A stretch of 51,082 bases of DNA from an uncultured Elusimicrobia bacterium (GTDB taxonomy: Bacteria; Elusimicrobiota; Elusimicrobia; Elusimicrobiales; UBA9959), in assembly GCA_903879915.1 (NCBI GenBank), contig CAIRNJ010000086.1, positions 1-51,082 on the forward strand. Direction: 5' to 3'. Made by a program: the position numbers and the translations under genes. The notes beneath the pieces were generated by a model. The model made no database searches. It was not told the origin of the DNA and was given only the letters and a program-made list of their open reading frames with translations. Positions 18,501-25,448 of this stretch are shown here, piece by piece. Position 1 is the stretch's first letter; the number at the start of each line of letters is the position of its first letter.

Positions 18501-18980
18501 CGCGCCGGTAATGCCGAATTCGGACAGGGCTTTGCGCCATTTGGGATGGCCCAGCCGCGCGCCGAGGGGAATAACGAGCTCCAGCGCGCCGGTAACGCCC
18601 AGCACCACGCTGACGCGGCTGCGGTCGAACTCGCGGCCGGGACCGTAGCCGGCGTCTTCCAGCGCCATCTTGGCGGTGAGCAGGCCCAGCAGCTGGGCGC
18701 TGTCGGTGGCTTCCAGCGCGTTGGGCGCCAGGCCGAATTCGGAGGGATCGAAATCCACGGGCAGGATGAAGCCGCCGCGGCGGGCGTAGGTCATGTCCGG
18801 GCGCTTGGGGTTCTTGTCGTAATGTTCTTCCGGCAGCCAGTGGGACGCGGGGATGTCGGTGATGGCGTCCACGCCGGTCTTAATATTGGCCCAGAACCGG
18901 CGCGCGTTCTCCGCCTTGGGGAAAAGGCAGCCGATGCCGACTATGGCGATGGGTGACTGGACGGGTTCTTTAGCGCTCAT
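12591..18980 (-). CDS. pfaA: PfaA-type polyunsaturated fatty acid synthase, KS-AT-ACPx3-KR-DH
   Basis: A 2129-residue synthase. KS, residues 1-460: Cys210 (DAACGSS), His345, His384. AT, 565-870: FPGQGAQYPG, Ser668 in GHSYGE, His772. A helical linker rich in Gln (960-1015) precedes three tandem ACPs (about 1055-1135, 1153-1230, 1248-1325), each with a DSIKR phosphopantetheine site (Ser1091, Ser1188, Ser1282). KR, about 1360-1830: SGGARGVT and catalytic Tyr1757. The C-terminal PS-DH-like double hotdog, 1855-2120, keeps His1869 (HIINGKAVVP) and Asp2036 (DAAFQ). This is the PfaA order; marine PfaA proteins usually have five or more ACPs, so three is low. The AT probably loads malonyl units. It follows pfaD by 51 bp and overlaps pfaC by one base. 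Confidence 0.92.
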   Translation of the reverse strand: MSAKEPVQSPIAIVGIGCLFPKAENARRFWANIKTGVDAITDIPASHWLPEEHYDKNPKRPDMTYARRGGFILPVDFDPSEFGLAPNALEATDSAQLLGLLTAKMALEDAGYGPGREFDRSRVSVVLGVTGALELVIPLGARLGHPKWRKALSEFGITGADAEAIISRMQEDYVPWQESSFPGLLGNVVAGRIANRFNLGGTNSVVDAACGSSLSAVHMASLELAAGRSSMVVTGGVDCFNDIFMYMCFSKTPALSASGDAKPFDASADGTALGEGLGMIVLKRLEDAVKDGDRIYALLKGVGSSSDGKGKAIYAPSSEGQARALRNAYEVTGVAPSTVELVEAHGTGTTVGDGVELGALTEVYGSAKDGAWCALGSVKSMIGHTKASAGSAGIIKAALSLYNKTLPPTIKVTTPLKQLAAGTTPFYLNTELRPWIKKDHPRRAAVSALGFGGANFHAVLEEYKAEKQQPDWDGDVQIAAISGPDTETLKKDLAAWKGLDWDGVRVKAMRSRAAFKNTDAARLTFVLERGQDAEKLITSALSNLDAQKNSRTWTTPDGIFFASGAPEKLAVLFPGQGAQYPGMQRDIVCRFPAALDTLAAADKAFGATKPLSDFIYPRAVFTPAEKQAQADDLRDTKIAQPALGAASLGAYRVLNGFGLTPDAFAGHSYGELAALCAAGAFDTSSLFALSKLRGSLMAAGGGDRGGMLAVQAPLADVEKVMKEEKLDLIIANKNAPAQFVLSGRTEEIKRAAECCTKRSLKNTPLQVSAAFHSPLVAGAQKEFAAALGKTKFNKPQTRVYANKTAGVYPDSADKSRELLASQLASPVEFTAMVEKMYAAGLRTFLEVGPGARLTGLVSAILAGKEHTAFAIDASGGKRSGIADAARALARLAALGCRLNLAAWENGEAGVKDALEKKVSKLAVKLTGANYRSPRPAGAPKKVIQQVSVQQAQPAAAAHPAAHAFTSDALRVAQESMAALQRMQEQTALLHARFLEGQEAAQRSFQALVDQQQQMFSGAPLNPLSAFQPAPAARPVQAAPAPMPAQAQPAAAPASGVNIEAVLLGIVSSQTGYPAESLNPDMDMESDLGIDSIKRVAILSELQEKLPSAPRITPEQLGSIRTLRQVTTYLAAGMPQQTAAQPAAAAAPAGAAAADVAQVLLGIVSSQTGYPAESLNQDMDMESDLGIDSIKRVAILSELQEKLPSAPRITPEQLGSIRTLRQVTAYLSAGMPQAAAQPAPAAAPAGGGDVAQVLLGIVSAQTGYPAESLNQDMDMESDLGIDSIKRVAILSELQEKLPSAPRITPEQLGSIRTLRQVTAFLTAGMPQAAVAAAPAAKSEPAQPRESVITRGTIKVTDFSPAGAREKIALDHRLPVWVTDDGSGLAGGIVKELSGRGYRAQKISMDNPGALKPSEGLAGLIILAPAAKLSAKSFWAEDSERFLKNAFRLAQVAGPALRAAGKNSGACLMTVSRLDGCFGLSGLKSEQNPVYGGLAGLTKTAAFEWPEVSCRALDAAADWQHTVSVAQTVADELFFKGPVEMGISETGSKVVLLSHSEQVQGGKLPLEKGDVVLISGGARGVTAEAAAALAAACGPKLAILGRSPLPAAEEAWLAACATEADIKKTLIARNPGMTPKLAGEECRKILAAREIRAQLNRFEAAGSRAVYFSADIRDRQSVSAAVEKITKELGPIRGFVHGAGVLADKLILDKTAEQFDSVFDTKVTGLRNILTALDLNKLKILALYSSSTARFGRTGQCDYAMANEVLNKTARLIARRLPDCRAVAFNWGPWDGGMVNDNLKALFAKEGVGVIGLEAGGKFLVSELAANSGAVEVIVVARPAGAAQEPPPAAGGRAAAEFTVSLEEQPFLASHIINGKAVVPTAMITEWLAHGALHGNPGLLFHGFNNLKIYKGVILGGTSVKLAVLAGKAVKKDGFFSVAAELRGPNGELHAGAEIVLAVSLPKAPAPAPDFALKPYARSMEQAYGQVLFHGEDMRFIRSVAGLSDKGIVLDAAASLPPGSWLRHPLRDRWVADPAALDAAFQGMILWTFENSGACSLPNSAASYRQFAPFPANGVRVAAAVTRSSAHSAVADIDFTDDKGTLIARLQGYDSTVDKSLNAAFMKKELTATPL
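15006..15818 (-). repeat. Tandem ACP-coding DNA repeats within pfaA
   Basis: Three direct repeats of about 285 bp, one per ACP (phosphopantetheine serines 97 and 94 residues apart). The cores from the GYPAESLN motif to the RTLRQVT motif are identical or nearly so in protein, and very similar in DNA, whereas the Ala/Pro linkers between them differ. This suggests recent duplication or gene conversion of the cores. Confidence 0.9.
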
Positions 18981-19031
18981 GGTATCCTTTTTTTTCGGGC
19001 CGCCTTATGCGGGGCCTTACTGCTTCAACTG

Positions 19032-20606
19032 TTATAGGAAGAAAACTGACAGCTGTTCTTTGGTACGCGGTTCCTGGCGCGCCAGGCGGGGGTCGATGGC
19101 TACGCCCTGGCAGCGCAGCGCGTGCAGGCGGGTCAGCGCCGCCGCGCCGGCGAGTAAATTGCGGGCGACGGTCACGGCGCCGCGGTTCTCTGGCTGCTCG
19201 AGAAAGGAGCCTTTGGCCCATTCGTTGAAAGCGCCCATGGCGGGGCCGCACCACACCTGGTAATCCAGCTTGCGGGATTCGTCGCCGGCCAGCGGCCAGC
19301 GGGAGGACTGGCTGAGGTACCAGCGGAACACCAGCGCCATTTTATGTTTGGGGTCGCGGTCAGCGCGCTCGGCCTGCGCGGGGTCCTTGCGCAGGAAATA
19401 TTCGCGCGTGCCCTGCCAGACGGCGTCGAAGGCGGCGCGGAAATAATCCCGCTCCAGCGCGGCGCGCGTTTCGGCAGGGATCTCTTCGAAGCTGCTGTGG
19501 GCGCGGTAAAGGTCGTAAAGCTTGTTAGCGCGCATGGCGAACATGGTGCCGCGCTTGAGGATCTGCACTTTTACGCCCATCTCGAACATGTCGGCGGCGG
19601 CGGCCATGGCCACGTCGGCCTGTTCGGCGGCGGCCAGGAGTTTCTTAACCGCGGCGGAGGTGCCGGCTTCAAGGCAGGCCTGGTTCACGGAGCCGGTCAC
19701 CAGGTAGGCGGCGCCCATCATGAAAGCGGCCGCCGCGGCTTCGGGGGTGGCTATGCCGCCGCCGGCGCCTACCCTGAGGCGTACCGGGTAATTATGCTGC
19801 TGCTGCATCCTGTCGCGCAGGGCTATGATGGTGGGCAGCAGGTTCACCAGCGGCCGGTTGTCGGTATGGCCGCCGGAATCCGCCTCGGCTGTGACGTCTT
19901 CGGCCACCGGTATGCCGGCGGCCAGTTCGGCCTGTTCGGCCGTAAGCTCGCCCCGCGCCACCAGCTCTTTTATAAATTTTTCTTCCGGGGGGGCGAAGAA
20001 GCGGGCGGCTACTTCGGTGCGCGAGATCTTGCCTATCACCCGGTTGGGGGTTTCTATGGCGCCGTCCGCGCCGCGGCGTATGCCGGCGGTGCGGAAGCGG
20101 ATCAGCGGCAGGGTAAGGTTTATATAGGCGGAGGCTTCTATCAGCCGCACGCCGCGGCGCAGGTAAAGGTCTACCAGCGCCGTCTCCAGCGCGGGGTCGG
20201 AGGGGCTGTGTATCAGGTTGAAACCGTAAGGATGTGCCGCTGTCTGCAGGCGGTCGATGGCTTTTTCCACTTCCTCCAGCGGCTGGCCTGCCGCGCCGTA
20301 AAAGCCCAGCATTCCCGCCCTGCCTAGAGCCTCCGCTAATTGCGTGGAGGCTATGCCGTTGGCCATGGAGCCGCCCACATAGGCGTATTTCAGGTTATGG
20401 GCGGCGCAGAAACCGCGGTCGCCCAGATTTTCCGGGCGGCAGACCGGAATTACCGCCGCCGCGGCGGAAAGGCCGGGGGTTAACGTGAGGGCGCCGTCAT
20501 TGGCGGTCACCGAAAAAGGCGTAAGAATATCGCGCAAAGAGGCTAGCGTTTCCGCGGAATAGGGCAGAAAAGGCTGCGTTTCAGTTCCTGAAGCTGTGGC
20601 GGTCAA
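19032..20606 (-). CDS. pfaD: PfaD-type trans-acting enoyl reductase (FMN-dependent, NPD-like)
   Basis: A 524-residue TIM-barrel flavoprotein of the PfaD / nitronate-monooxygenase-like family. The phosphate-binding segment GAGGGIATPEAAAAAFMMGA and the GSVNQA stretch are typical of the FMN site; EADSGGHTDNRP contains the conserved active-site His region. PfaD is the enoyl reductase that acts in trans on Pfa synthases. The start codon is TTG at 20606, with GGAGA about 6 nt upstream on this strand; no better ATG is near. It is the first gene of the operon and lies divergently from cysS. Confidence 0.9.
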   Translation of the reverse strand: MTATASGTETQPFLPYSAETLASLRDILTPFSVTANDGALTLTPGLSAAAAVIPVCRPENLGDRGFCAAHNLKYAYVGGSMANGIASTQLAEALGRAGMLGFYGAAGQPLEEVEKAIDRLQTAAHPYGFNLIHSPSDPALETALVDLYLRRGVRLIEASAYINLTLPLIRFRTAGIRRGADGAIETPNRVIGKISRTEVAARFFAPPEEKFIKELVARGELTAEQAELAAGIPVAEDVTAEADSGGHTDNRPLVNLLPTIIALRDRMQQQHNYPVRLRVGAGGGIATPEAAAAAFMMGAAYLVTGSVNQACLEAGTSAAVKKLLAAAEQADVAMAAAADMFEMGVKVQILKRGTMFAMRANKLYDLYRAHSSFEEIPAETRAALERDYFRAAFDAVWQGTREYFLRKDPAQAERADRDPKHKMALVFRWYLSQSSRWPLAGDESRKLDYQVWCGPAMGAFNEWAKGSFLEQPENRGAVTVARNLLAGAAALTRLHALRCQGVAIDPRLARQEPRTKEQLSVFFL

Positions 20607-20654
20607 GCGATTCTCCGTTGCGGCTGAGTTTGTGGAACAAGGACAGTTACCTTA

Positions 20655-20684
20655 ATTATATATGTTTCCTTGATAGGCAGTCTA
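20655..20684 (-). promoter_or_regulatory. Probable promoter of the pfa-ole operon
   Basis: On the minus strand, TAGACT (20684-20679), an 18-bp spacer and TATAAT (20660-20655) stand about 50 bp before the pfaD start. The -10 is a perfect consensus; the -35 matches 4 of 6. Transcription would begin near 20648. Confidence 0.5.
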
Positions 20685-20730
20685 TAAGAAAAGAGGGTAA
20701 ATTCCGCGAGGCGGCGCGGAGTGGGGTAAA

Positions 20731-20794
20731 GGCAGATTTGCATTAAAAAAACATAAAAACAGGCCCGGATCTTGATGTTTTTTAATGTTTTGCC
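20731..20794. repeat. AT-rich inverted repeat between pfaD and cysS promoters
   Basis: CATTAAAAAAACAT at 20741-20754 pairs with ATGTTTTTTAATG at 20775-20787 (one extra A), and GGCA at 20731 with TGCC at 20791 extends the symmetry imperfectly. The repeat lies between the divergent pfaD and cysS promoters, where an operator would act on both, and is unusually AT-rich for this genome. Confidence 0.45.
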
Positions 20795-20810
20795 TTAAAA
20801 CCCCTGCATT

Positions 20811-20840
20811 TTGGCGGCCGGATGAGGTTTTTACTATACT
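20811..20840 (+). promoter_or_regulatory. Promoter of cysS
   Basis: TTGGCG (20811-20816), an 18-bp spacer and TATACT (20835-20840), giving a leader of about 30 nt. The -10 lies in TTTTTACTATACTGTTC (20828-20844), an exact 17-nt match to 26356-26372 upstream of another gene. Confidence 0.5.
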
Positions 20841-20877
20841 GTTCATAGCCAGATACTACATTCCAGGGAACTTTATC

Positions 20878-22320
20878 ATGAACATTTACAACACGCTGAC
20901 CAGATATAAAGAAAAATTCAAGCCGATAATACCCGGCGAAGTTAAAATGTACGCCTGCGGCATCACGGTCTATGACGAATGCCACCTCGGCCACGCCATG
21001 CAGGCAATTTTCTTCGACCTCATCCGCAGCTACCTGGAATATTCGGGGTTGAAGGTCACCTATGTCCGCAACTACACGGATATTGACGACAAAATAATAA
21101 ACCGGGCCCGGGATACCGGCCGGGACCCGCTGGAACTTTCGCAATATTATATAAACGAAGCCAAGGCGGATATGAAGACCCTGAAAGTGCGCCCGGCCAC
21201 TTTCGAGCCTAAAGTGTCGGACCATATTCCCGATATCATCGCGTTCATTCAAACGCTAATAGACAAAGGTTTCGCCTATCAGGCCGGCAGCGAGATCTTT
21301 TTCCGGGTGGCGAAGTTCGCGGAATACGGGAAATTATCCAACCGGAAACCGGATGAACTGCTGGCGGAGGCGGGCAGCGATTCGGCCAAGGAGTCCCCCA
21401 ACGACTTTTCCCTGTGGAAGCCGGCCAAGCCGCAGGAGCCGGCCTGGGATTCGCCCTGGGGCAAAGGCCGGCCAGGCTGGCATATCGAGTGCTCGGTGAT
21501 GGCCAAAGCTTTCCTGGGCTCCACTTTCGACATTCACGGCGGCGGGCTGGACATAATTTTCCCGCACCACGAGAACGAAATAGCGCAGAGCGAAGCCGCC
21601 AACGGCTGCCGGTTCGCCAATTACTGGGTGCATAACGGCCTGCTGATGGTTGAAAACAAGAAGATGTCCAAGAGCCTCAATAATTTCGTAACCATCAAAA
21701 GCGCGCTGGGAAAATACCAGCCCGACGTGATACGGTACATGGTGCTGTCATTCTCCATCTCGTCGAACGTGAATTATACGGAGGCCAACCTGGCCGCCGC
21801 CAACAGGCACGTATATAACTATTACCAGGCGCTGGCGCGCGTGGAGGAAATTATCGCGGCCTTGCAGGACGGCGGGGAAAAGGCCAGCGGCGCGGCGGCC
21901 GTGGATTCGCTGGAAACGGTTTTCCGGGAGAACATGGACGACTTTTTCAATTCCGCCCGGGTGCTGGCGCATTTTCCGGAGATGTTCAAGGCCATGGCCG
22001 AGCTGCTGAACTCCAAAAAGCTGAACGCCGCGGATAAAGCGGCCGTCTGCAGGAAATTCAAGAATAACTTCGGCCGGATTGCCGCCGTGCTGGGCATCCT
22101 CAACGAGAACCCCCGGCAGTATCTCGACGCTTTCACCGCGCAGTACGTGGCGAACAATAAGCTGGATATCCCCGCGCTGGAGCTGAAGATACAGGAGCGC
22201 AACGCCGCGCGCAAGAACGGCGACTACAAGCTCTCAGATTCTATAAGGGACGCGCTGCTGAAGACCGGCATAGCGCTGCAGGACGCCCCTGGCGGCACTA
22301 AATGGACGCTGGTTCTTTAG
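20878..22320 (+). CDS. cysS: Cysteinyl-tRNA synthetase
   Basis: Charges tRNA-Cys with cysteine in the cytoplasm. The 480-residue protein has the zinc-binding Cys early in MYACGITVYD, the class I HIGH variant HLGH, the HGGGLDIIFPHHENE zinc/cysteine-site block and KMSKS (in NKKMSKSLNNF). The C-terminal tRNA-binding domain is complete. The start at 20878 gives the family's usual N-terminus (MNIYNTLTRYKE); an open frame runs 31 codons further upstream but through the promoter. A strong hairpin follows the stop by about 25 bp and may terminate transcription. Confidence 0.96.
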   Translation: MNIYNTLTRYKEKFKPIIPGEVKMYACGITVYDECHLGHAMQAIFFDLIRSYLEYSGLKVTYVRNYTDIDDKIINRARDTGRDPLELSQYYINEAKADMKTLKVRPATFEPKVSDHIPDIIAFIQTLIDKGFAYQAGSEIFFRVAKFAEYGKLSNRKPDELLAEAGSDSAKESPNDFSLWKPAKPQEPAWDSPWGKGRPGWHIECSVMAKAFLGSTFDIHGGGLDIIFPHHENEIAQSEAANGCRFANYWVHNGLLMVENKKMSKSLNNFVTIKSALGKYQPDVIRYMVLSFSISSNVNYTEANLAAANRHVYNYYQALARVEEIIAALQDGGEKASGAAAVDSLETVFRENMDDFFNSARVLAHFPEMFKAMAELLNSKKLNAADKAAVCRKFKNNFGRIAAVLGILNENPRQYLDAFTAQYVANNKLDIPALELKIQERNAARKNGDYKLSDSIRDALLKTGIALQDAPGGTKWTLVL

Positions 22321-22345
22321 CCAGGTAAAAAGCGTGTCGGGAGAT

Positions 22346-22405
22346 GGGGACGCTACACGATAACTCGATAAGTTAGTAACAATCGAGATATCGTGTAGCG
22401 TCCCC
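22346..22405. repeat. REP-like palindrome after cysS, also a plausible terminator
   Basis: Arms GGGGACGCTACACGATAACT... at 22346-22369 and the complement at 22382-22405 form a 24-bp stem with a single mismatch and a 12-nt loop. It starts with the same GGGGAC as the element in oleC (3169-3248) but differs after that, so it looks like another member of the same class. The right arm is followed by TAATTTTT, so it could also terminate cysS transcription. Confidence 0.7.
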
Positions 22406-22494
22406 TAATTTTTGGGCTATTGTGCCCAGACGATATGGGCTCAAAGAGTTGTATGACCCGGGCCTTTAGCCTGATGTGAGTAAGGACTGTATTT

Positions 22495-22510
22495 AATACT
22501 GTTATAACAG
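22495..22510 (+). promoter_or_regulatory. Probable promoter/operator region of the phospholipase C-like gene
   Basis: An AATACT -10-like hexamer (22495-22500) overlaps the perfect palindrome CTGTTATAACAG (22499-22510), about 30 bp before the start codon. The ACTGTT following the -10 echoes the cysS and 26406 promoters. No convincing -35 is seen. Confidence 0.35.
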
Positions 22511-22540
22511 CAGGTATAACATCTCGGTCCGGGAGATAAA

Positions 22541-23968
22541 ATGATAACAAAACTTATTGCTTTCTCCGCGCTGCTCGGCTTTACGGCCGCTGCCGGCGCC
22601 GAAGACAGAGCGCCCCAGCTGCCGCCCATAGACGCGGGGACTATCCTTAACCAGATAAACAGCGGCCAGCACCCTTTCCCCCAGCCCGGCCTGACCACCC
22701 TCGACACCTGCGTTTTCTCCGACTTCAAGAACAATAAATGCTATTTCAAATGCCGGAGCGGCGCCATACTGACGGAGCCGGCCATTAAGCCGGATTTCTC
22801 AGCGGGAGAGCCTGCCGGCGCCTGCGCCATCAGCATCATCCGCCCCATACCGGCCGGCCAGTTCAACAAGGCCGCTGACGCCGCCGCCGATACAAGATGG
22901 TGGAGCGTGGACTTCGTCGGTTCGGCCCATAAGGCCATAATGAACGCCGCCCTGGGCTTCATCAATAGAGCCGAGCTGACGGACATGGCGCGCGCGCAGT
23001 CGCTGCTCGTGCCGGGCTCCAACGACGAGACCGGCCATCCCGACCCCAGCGCCAACGGCGGCCCTATAAAGGAAATATGGCTGGGGAACACCCCTTTCAG
23101 CAAAGGCGGCGTGCTCTGGAATTACGAGCATTTCAAGTTCAATGAAGCCTACTCCCGGCTTGGCGCGCTCTGTCATCTTACGCAGGACCAGTCAGTGCCG
23201 GCCCACGCCGCCAACATAAAACACGGCACCGCCGAAAGTTTCGAGGGCTACTACACCCCCGACTGCAATAAGGTGAAGATCGCGGCCGCCCGCGACGAGG
23301 GCGACATGGAGCCTTACGCCTATTACCAGGACCTTCAGGACGACACGCGCCGCCACCTGGCCGGCTGGCTCAATCCCGCTAACAAGGTCCCGTATTGGAC
23401 GCCGGCTTCCGACGCGCCGCCGCTGGGCCAGGACGCTACTTACGGCCCGCGGGGCAGTTACGGCGGCGGCCGCGACGTGTACAGCACCAGGGACCAGTCC
23501 AATACCGAAGGCGGCAATAACCAGACGGTCACAGCCAGCCCCGAGATACGCTTCCGCCAGTTGGCCATGGCCGGAGCGGCCACCGTGGGCGTGCTTAATT
23601 CCGCCTCGAAAAGGCTGCCGCCGCTGGTAGCCGATCTGTCGGCGGTCTCGGCGAACCGGAGCGTGGCGGTTAAATTCACGGTTCTGGATAACCGCTCCCG
23701 AAGGGCGACCTATGCTTTGTCCTTATTCCGTAATGGAGCGCTGCAGGGGGTCCCTTACGCGGGCATCGCGGACCTGAAGGAGCCCGTGTCGCCGGAGCTG
23801 ATGCTCAGGGGCGAAGTTAACGCCGCGCTGAACGTCGCGGCCCTTCCCGCCGGCAATTACGTGCTGGACGTGCGCGTTATAGACTCGGACGGGAACACCA
23901 CGCCGGACGAAGTTAATACCGACGATATTCCCGGCAACGATACGAAAGTGACGATAGTAATAAACTAA
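22541..23968 (+). CDS. Secreted zinc-dependent phospholipase C / S1-P1-like hydrolase
   Basis: A 475-residue exported protein with a signal peptide ending near TAAAGA-ED. Its central region matches the zinc phospholipase C pattern: a Trp-rich segment (RWWSVDF) followed by HKAIMNAALGF, an NDETGHPD segment, and the block HLTQDQSVPAHAAN with a later His and Glu (KHGTAESFE), which corresponds to the H-x3-D-x5-H ... H-x3-E zinc ligands of bacterial PLC. Unlike the classical enzyme it has about 90 residues before the Trp segment and a C-terminal beta-sandwich-like domain (about 365-475). It is preceded by GGGAG 5 nt before the ATG. The substrate (phospholipid or nucleic acid) is unknown. Confidence 0.65.
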   Translation: MITKLIAFSALLGFTAAAGAEDRAPQLPPIDAGTILNQINSGQHPFPQPGLTTLDTCVFSDFKNNKCYFKCRSGAILTEPAIKPDFSAGEPAGACAISIIRPIPAGQFNKAADAAADTRWWSVDFVGSAHKAIMNAALGFINRAELTDMARAQSLLVPGSNDETGHPDPSANGGPIKEIWLGNTPFSKGGVLWNYEHFKFNEAYSRLGALCHLTQDQSVPAHAANIKHGTAESFEGYYTPDCNKVKIAAARDEGDMEPYAYYQDLQDDTRRHLAGWLNPANKVPYWTPASDAPPLGQDATYGPRGSYGGGRDVYSTRDQSNTEGGNNQTVTASPEIRFRQLAMAGAATVGVLNSASKRLPPLVADLSAVSANRSVAVKFTVLDNRSRRATYALSLFRNGALQGVPYAGIADLKEPVSPELMLRGEVNAALNVAALPAGNYVLDVRVIDSDGNTTPDEVNTDDIPGNDTKVTIVIN

Positions 23969-23990
23969 AAAAATCTGGACAGCAAACAGA

Positions 23991-24019
23991 ACAGCCGGCT
24001 TAATGCCGGCTGTTTTATT
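23991..24019 (+). terminator. Intrinsic terminator after the phospholipase C-like gene
   Basis: ACAGCCGGC (23991-23999), loop TTAAT, GCCGGCTGT (24005-24013), then TTTATT: a perfect 9-bp stem with a U-rich tail. It lies between two convergent genes and may serve both. Confidence 0.85.
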
Positions 24020-24089
24020 GGCGGGGAGCGGCTTTTCAGCCGCCGAGAGTTCCGGTCCTTTTGCGCCGCCGGCCGGCCTGCGTCTGCCG

Positions 24090-25325
24090 TTAATTTATCA
24101 GCTGGTGGACTTCGGCGGGATCGGCGCAGCCTTTGAATTCCATTTTACCCAGGCTGCGGTAGGCGAAATCCGCCCTGGTCTTCTCCTGGACCGCCGAGGA
24201 AACGTAGACCTCGCCGGCGGGGGCTTTGCCCTGCAGCCGGGAAGTAAAATTCACCGTGCCGCCCATTACCGTATAATCCATGCGGGATTCGGAGCCTACG
24301 TTGCCGGCTATCACGGTGCCGCAGTGCACGCCTATGCCCACGCCCAGGGTCTTTTCCCCGGCGGCGGCCTGCCCGGCGTTGAAGCGCGCTATTTCCTGCT
24401 GCATCTCGGCGGCGCAGGTCACCGCGCGCTTTTCCGCGTCGGGCTGGTCGAAGGGGTCGTTGAAAACCACTATCAGCGCGTCGCCCACGAATTTATCCAG
24501 CGTGCCGTTGTGCCTGAACACGATGTCCACCATGCGGCGGAAGTAGGCGTTGAGCAGTTTAAGCAGCTTCTCCGGCTCCATTGTCTCCGACATCGGGGTG
24601 AAGCCGCGTATATCCGAGAACAGAATGGCCACGTGCGTGCGCCGGCCCGCCTGCATTATGGCGCCGCCGTCGGGCGAGTCCAGTATCTGCCGCGCCACCT
24701 GGTGCGAAACGTAGCGCAGCAGCGCGTTCTCGGCCAGTTCCCTGCGTACCAGGCTGTCCGCGAATTTATGCACCAGCCCGCGCAGCTTCCTTACCACGTA
24801 GCCCACTATCATGCCCATCACCAGCATGGCCAGTATATGTATGCCGGCCGCGTAGGTGGAGACCGGCCGTACGTCCGGGTTCCCGAACGAGAACCACCAT
24901 ACCGCCGCGTAGCCCGCCGCTGAAAGCCCGGTGACGGTAAAGATGGCCCGCCTGCTGTAGCGCAGCGCCGACTGCGCTATCAGGAGATAATAGAGGGAGA
25001 TCAGCGGGCCGCTGTTGGCCTCCAGCGCTATTATTATGAAGGTCAGGAAAAGCACGTCCACGCCGGTGGAGACGTATTTCATCCACCGCGCGTAATCCGC
25101 CCTGAGGTTCACCCGGAACCAGGCGGCGAAAGCGAAGAGCTCCCAGCCCGCCAGCGTCCAGAGGGTGCGCCTGTGTATGCCCGGTTCCACGGCGCCCAGG
25201 AGATGGTAATTTGCCAGCTCGTCCGCGAAAAAAACCGCGATAGCGGCCAGACGGATGATGTTGACTTTCTGCTCGCCCGACTTTTCCTCTTCGGCGAACA
25301 GCTCGTTTATTTTAGCGTTGGTCAT
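24090..25325 (-). CDS. Membrane-anchored class III adenylate/guanylate cyclase
   Basis: A 411-residue protein with about six membrane helices (residues 25-180), a short coiled linker and a C-terminal class III cyclase domain (225-411). Metal-binding Asp238 (FSDIRGFTPMSE) and Asp282 (FVGDALIVVF) are present, as are Lys278 (LDKFVGD), which selects adenine, and the transition-state Asn/Arg (TVNFTSR). The position normally occupied by Asp or Thr in the GDTVN motif is Gly here (MGGTVN), so base specificity is uncertain. It probably makes cAMP in response to a membrane signal. The start at MTNAK is preferred because the open frame upstream runs through a promoter and an RNA region. Confidence 0.85.
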   Translation of the reverse strand: MTNAKINELFAEEEKSGEQKVNIIRLAAIAVFFADELANYHLLGAVEPGIHRRTLWTLAGWELFAFAAWFRVNLRADYARWMKYVSTGVDVLFLTFIIIALEANSGPLISLYYLLIAQSALRYSRRAIFTVTGLSAAGYAAVWWFSFGNPDVRPVSTYAAGIHILAMLVMGMIVGYVVRKLRGLVHKFADSLVRRELAENALLRYVSHQVARQILDSPDGGAIMQAGRRTHVAILFSDIRGFTPMSETMEPEKLLKLLNAYFRRMVDIVFRHNGTLDKFVGDALIVVFNDPFDQPDAEKRAVTCAAEMQQEIARFNAGQAAAGEKTLGVGIGVHCGTVIAGNVGSESRMDYTVMGGTVNFTSRLQGKAPAGEVYVSSAVQEKTRADFAYRSLGKMEFKGCADPAEVHQLIN

Positions 25326-25356
25326 ATGCGCGCGGCGTTCTGCCGAGACAGGTGTT

Positions 25357-25386
25357 ATTATAGCCTTAGCCAAGCCGCACGCGCAA
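25357..25386 (-). promoter_or_regulatory. Promoter of the cyclase gene
   Basis: On the minus strand TTGCGC (25386-25381), an 18-bp spacer and TATAAT (25362-25357), about 30 bp before the start codon at 25325. Confidence 0.5.
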
Positions 25387-25448
25387 CGTGGCGGGGCGGC
25401 GGCCGCGACGGCGCGGCAGGCTGTTTTTGTTCGTTCTGTGTCTGGGCC

